From Burkholderiales bacterium (lineage in GTDB: Bacteria; Pseudomonadota; Gammaproteobacteria; Burkholderiales; SG8-39): 64,000 bases of DNA. Shown here one piece after another: positions 62,142 to 64,000 of this stretch. Within the stretch, counting starts at the first letter, position 1; the number at the start of each line of letters is the position of its first letter. Below the pieces are notes generated by a model that saw only the letters and a list, made by a program, of their open reading frames with translations, searched no databases and was not told the origin of the DNA. The position numbers and the translations under genes were made by a program. The stretch is taken from the NCBI GenBank assembly GCA_017880775.1, contig JADGRQ010000009.1:58913-122912 (forward strand). The letters run 5' to 3'.

Positions 62142-63602
62142 ATGAAGCCGAGCCTGCAGTTCCGGCTGAGCCAGCACCTCACACTGACGCCGCAGTTGCA
62201 GCAGTCGATCCGCCTGCTGCTGCTGTCCACGGTCGAGCTCAACCAGGAAATCGAGCGCATGCTGATGGAAAACCCGATCCTGGAGCGCGCGGACGAGGAT
62301 AATGCGCCGCGCGTTCCCGCTCCGTCCTCCGCGTCCGACGGGCCGTCCGAGGATCCAGCGGATGGTCGGTCCGTCGAGGTCCCCGACGGGCCGTCCGAGG
62401 ATCCCGGTCCGCAGCAAATGGAGCCCGGCGAGGGCCCGGGTCCGGACTGGAGCGGCGAGCCGCCGGCAAGCTCGCGCGCTACCGACGAGGACGACGACGG
62501 CCGCAGCTACACCGCGACCGACAGCCCGTCGCTGCGCGATCACCTGATCGGCCAGATGGGGCTCACCAACCTCGCGCGACGCGACCGCGCGCTGGTCGAG
62601 ATCCTGATCGACGCGCTGGACGACGACGGTTACCTCACGCAAAGCCTCGAAGAGATCATCGAACTGCTGCCACCGGAGGCCGCCATCGCGCCGGAGGAGC
62701 TGTCCACCGCCCTCAGGCACCTGCAGAACTTCGAACCCACCGGAGTGGGTGCGCGCTCGCCGTCCGAATGCCTTGCGCTGCAACTGCGCGCGCGCCGCGG
62801 GAGCGACCCGGTGATGTGTATCGCGCTCGAAGTGGTCGAAAAGCATCTCGATGCGCTCGCCGCGCGCGACTACAACCGGCTGCGTTACGCCACCGGCGCC
62901 GACGAGACGCAGCTGCGCGCCGCGCAGCTGCTGATCCAGAGCCTCAACCCGCACCCCGGCGCCTCGTTTGCACGCGTCGAGGCGCACTACGTCATTCCGG
63001 ACGTGATCGTGCGCAAGACCAAGGGCGTCTGGCGTGCGAGCCTCAATACCGAGGCGATGCCGCGACTGCGCATCAATCGGCTGTACGCGGAACTCGCCGC
63101 CTCCAGCCGCGGCAGTGCGGCCGGTCTTTCATCGCAGATGCAGGAAGCGCGCTGGATGATCAAGAACGTGCAGCAGCGTTTCGACACAATCCTACGCGTG
63201 TCGCAAGCGATCGTCGACCGGCAGCGGCATTTCTTCGAGCACGGCGCCGTCGCGATGCGCCCGATGGTTTTGCGCGAAATCGCCGAAGCGCTTGGACTGC
63301 ACGAAAGCACCATCTCGCGCGTCACAACGCAAAAATACATGGTGACGTCACGCGGCACTTTCGAGCTCAAGTACTTCTTCGGCAGCCACGTCGCGACCGA
63401 CTCTGGCGGTGCCGCCTCGGCGACGGCGATCCGTGCGCTCATCAAGCAGCTGGTGGCGGCCGAGGACGTGAGCGCGCCGCTTTCGGATGCGCGCATCTCG
63501 CAAATTCTCGGCCAACAGGGTATCGTGGTCGCGAGGCGCACCGTCGCGAAGTACCGTGAGTCCATGAATATCCGGCCGCTCAATCTACGCAAATCTCTTT
63601 GA
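62142..63602 (+). CDS. rpoN: RNA polymerase sigma-54 factor
   Basis: A 486-residue alternative sigma factor. Region I (KPSLQFRLSQHLTLTPQLQQSIRLLLLSTVELNQEIE, about 2-38) is the activator-contact region; region II (about 50-135) is acidic and of low complexity; region III includes the core-binding part and HTH (RPMVLREIAEALGLHESTISRVTTQKYM); and the RpoN box ARRTVAKYRE (about 468-477) binds the -24 element. The start has no upstream alternative. Region II contains an imperfect direct repeat. It should direct the pilin promoter at 56769. Confidence 0.96.
   Translation: MKPSLQFRLSQHLTLTPQLQQSIRLLLLSTVELNQEIERMLMENPILERADEDNAPRVPAPSSASDGPSEDPADGRSVEVPDGPSEDPGPQQMEPGEGPGPDWSGEPPASSRATDEDDDGRSYTATDSPSLRDHLIGQMGLTNLARRDRALVEILIDALDDDGYLTQSLEEIIELLPPEAAIAPEELSTALRHLQNFEPTGVGARSPSECLALQLRARRGSDPVMCIALEVVEKHLDALAARDYNRLRYATGADETQLRAAQLLIQSLNPHPGASFARVEAHYVIPDVIVRKTKGVWRASLNTEAMPRLRINRLYAELAASSRGSAAGLSSQMQEARWMIKNVQQRFDTILRVSQAIVDRQRHFFEHGAVAMRPMVLREIAEALGLHESTISRVTTQKYMVTSRGTFELKYFFGSHVATDSGGAASATAIRALIKQLVAAEDVSAPLSDARISQILGQQGIVVARRTVAKYRESMNIRPLNLRKSL
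62335..62404. repeat. 22-bp direct repeat in rpoN region II
   Basis: Two identical 22-base copies, 62335-62356 and 62383-62404, are spaced 48 bases apart and both encode DGPSEDP. The sequence between them is partly related. The repeat enlarges the acidic linker of the sigma factor. Confidence 0.85.
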
Positions 63603-63636
63603 ACCCTGAAGGTCTCCGAACTCTGAGGGAATCGCC

Positions 63637-63957
63637 ATGAACCTGAACGTCAGCGGCCATCATCTCGAGATCACCGCTTCGATCCGCAGCTACGTCGGCG
63701 CAAAGCTCGAGCGCGTAACGCGTCATTTCGATCATGTGATCGACGCGCACGTGATCCTGTCGGTCGACAAGCTGGTGCAGAAGGCGGAAATCACGCTGCA
63801 TGTGCGCGGCAAGGACATCCACTGCGAGTGCGTCGATGAGGATCTGTACGCCGCCATCGACCTGCTGGTCGACAAACTCGACCGCCAGGTATTGAAGTAC
63901 AAGGACAAGTCCGGCGCCAAGGCGAACGCGGCGCTCAAGCACCAGTCGGTCGGCTGA
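63637..63957 (+). CDS. hpf: Ribosome hibernation promoting factor (sigma-54 modulation protein)
   Basis: A 106-residue short-form HPF/YhbH protein that binds the 30S subunit and promotes 100S ribosome dimers in stationary phase. The domain (LNVSGHHLEITASIRSYVGAKLERVTRHF; HCECVDEDLYAAIDLLVDKLDRQV) is complete, with a basic tail. It lies 34 bases after rpoN, where it is found in most proteobacteria, usually followed by ptsN beyond the window end. The last 43 bases of the window hold no recognisable feature. Confidence 0.93.
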   Translation: MNLNVSGHHLEITASIRSYVGAKLERVTRHFDHVIDAHVILSVDKLVQKAEITLHVRGKDIHCECVDEDLYAAIDLLVDKLDRQVLKYKDKSGAKANAALKHQSVG

Positions 63958-64000
63958 AGCTTTGCAAAATGTTGCAAGGCGGGGCGTGAGTGCGGCGGGG

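Overview
The window is about 64 kb of GC-rich chromosome from a betaproteobacterium. The evidence is gene order as well as protein family: sspBA next to petABC and a DegS/DegQ-type protease; murA, ibaG and an ABC exporter beside mlaFEDCAB and a complete his operon that runs into hinT-tatABC; cysB divergent from a hemoprotein sulfite reductase and DUF934; and kdsC-lptCAB-rpoN-hpf. I cannot resolve the order or family (Burkholderiales or Nitrosomonadales lineage). There is no rRNA, no CRISPR array and no recognisable insertion sequence. One tRNA gene, tRNA-Thr(UGU), is present.

Layout. 1-5 kb: end of a transglutaminase (TgpA-like) gene, a DUF4337 membrane protein, an orphan pyruvate dehydrogenase E1 gene (aceE), a DUF4124 protein and tRNA-Thr. 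5-9.4 kb: cspA, dsbB, and a sulfate-assimilation operon (cysI, DUF934 and a cobA gene reduced to its two ends) divergent from cysB. 9.4-14.5 kb: sspB/sspA, the cytochrome bc1 operon petABC, and a periplasmic serine protease. 14.5-20.2 kb: a branched-chain-amino-acid-type ABC importer (K-G-F-H-M) overlapping an alpha/beta hydrolase gene. 20.4-30.2 kb: rhlE, then on the minus strand hisGDCBHAFIE-hinT-tatABC. 30.4-31.0 kb: a small lipoprotein gene that looks like an integron cassette, inserted between murA and hisG. 31-38 kb: murA, ibaG, a YadGH-type exporter and mlaBCADEF, all minus strand. 38.3-57.5 kb: a complete MSHA-like type IV pilus locus with its own regulators. 57.5-64 kb: KefB-type antiporter, then the Kdo/LPS export operon (kdsD remnant, kdsC, lptC, lptA, lptB), rpoN and hpf.

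The most coherent system is the pilus locus. It holds an ExeA/MshM-like ATPase with an added SPOR domain, a secretin, a TPR protein, an MshE-like ATPase, an MshG-like inner-membrane protein, PilMN/PilO/MshK-like assembly proteins, two unusual pseudopilins that share an LPCP motif, and a separately transcribed major pilin. A sigma-54 response regulator starts the locus and a membrane histidine kinase lies convergent near its far end. The major pilin has a near-consensus sigma-54 promoter, and rpoN lies 5 kb downstream. An ABC ATPase and an ABC permease bracket the whole locus.

The main oddities are two biosynthetic genes (cobA, kdsD) surviving only as end fragments, an apparent ATT start codon for rhlE, intrinsic-terminator hairpins placed directly before the start codons of hisG, sspA and tatB, and a possible integron cassette inside the otherwise conserved murA-his region.
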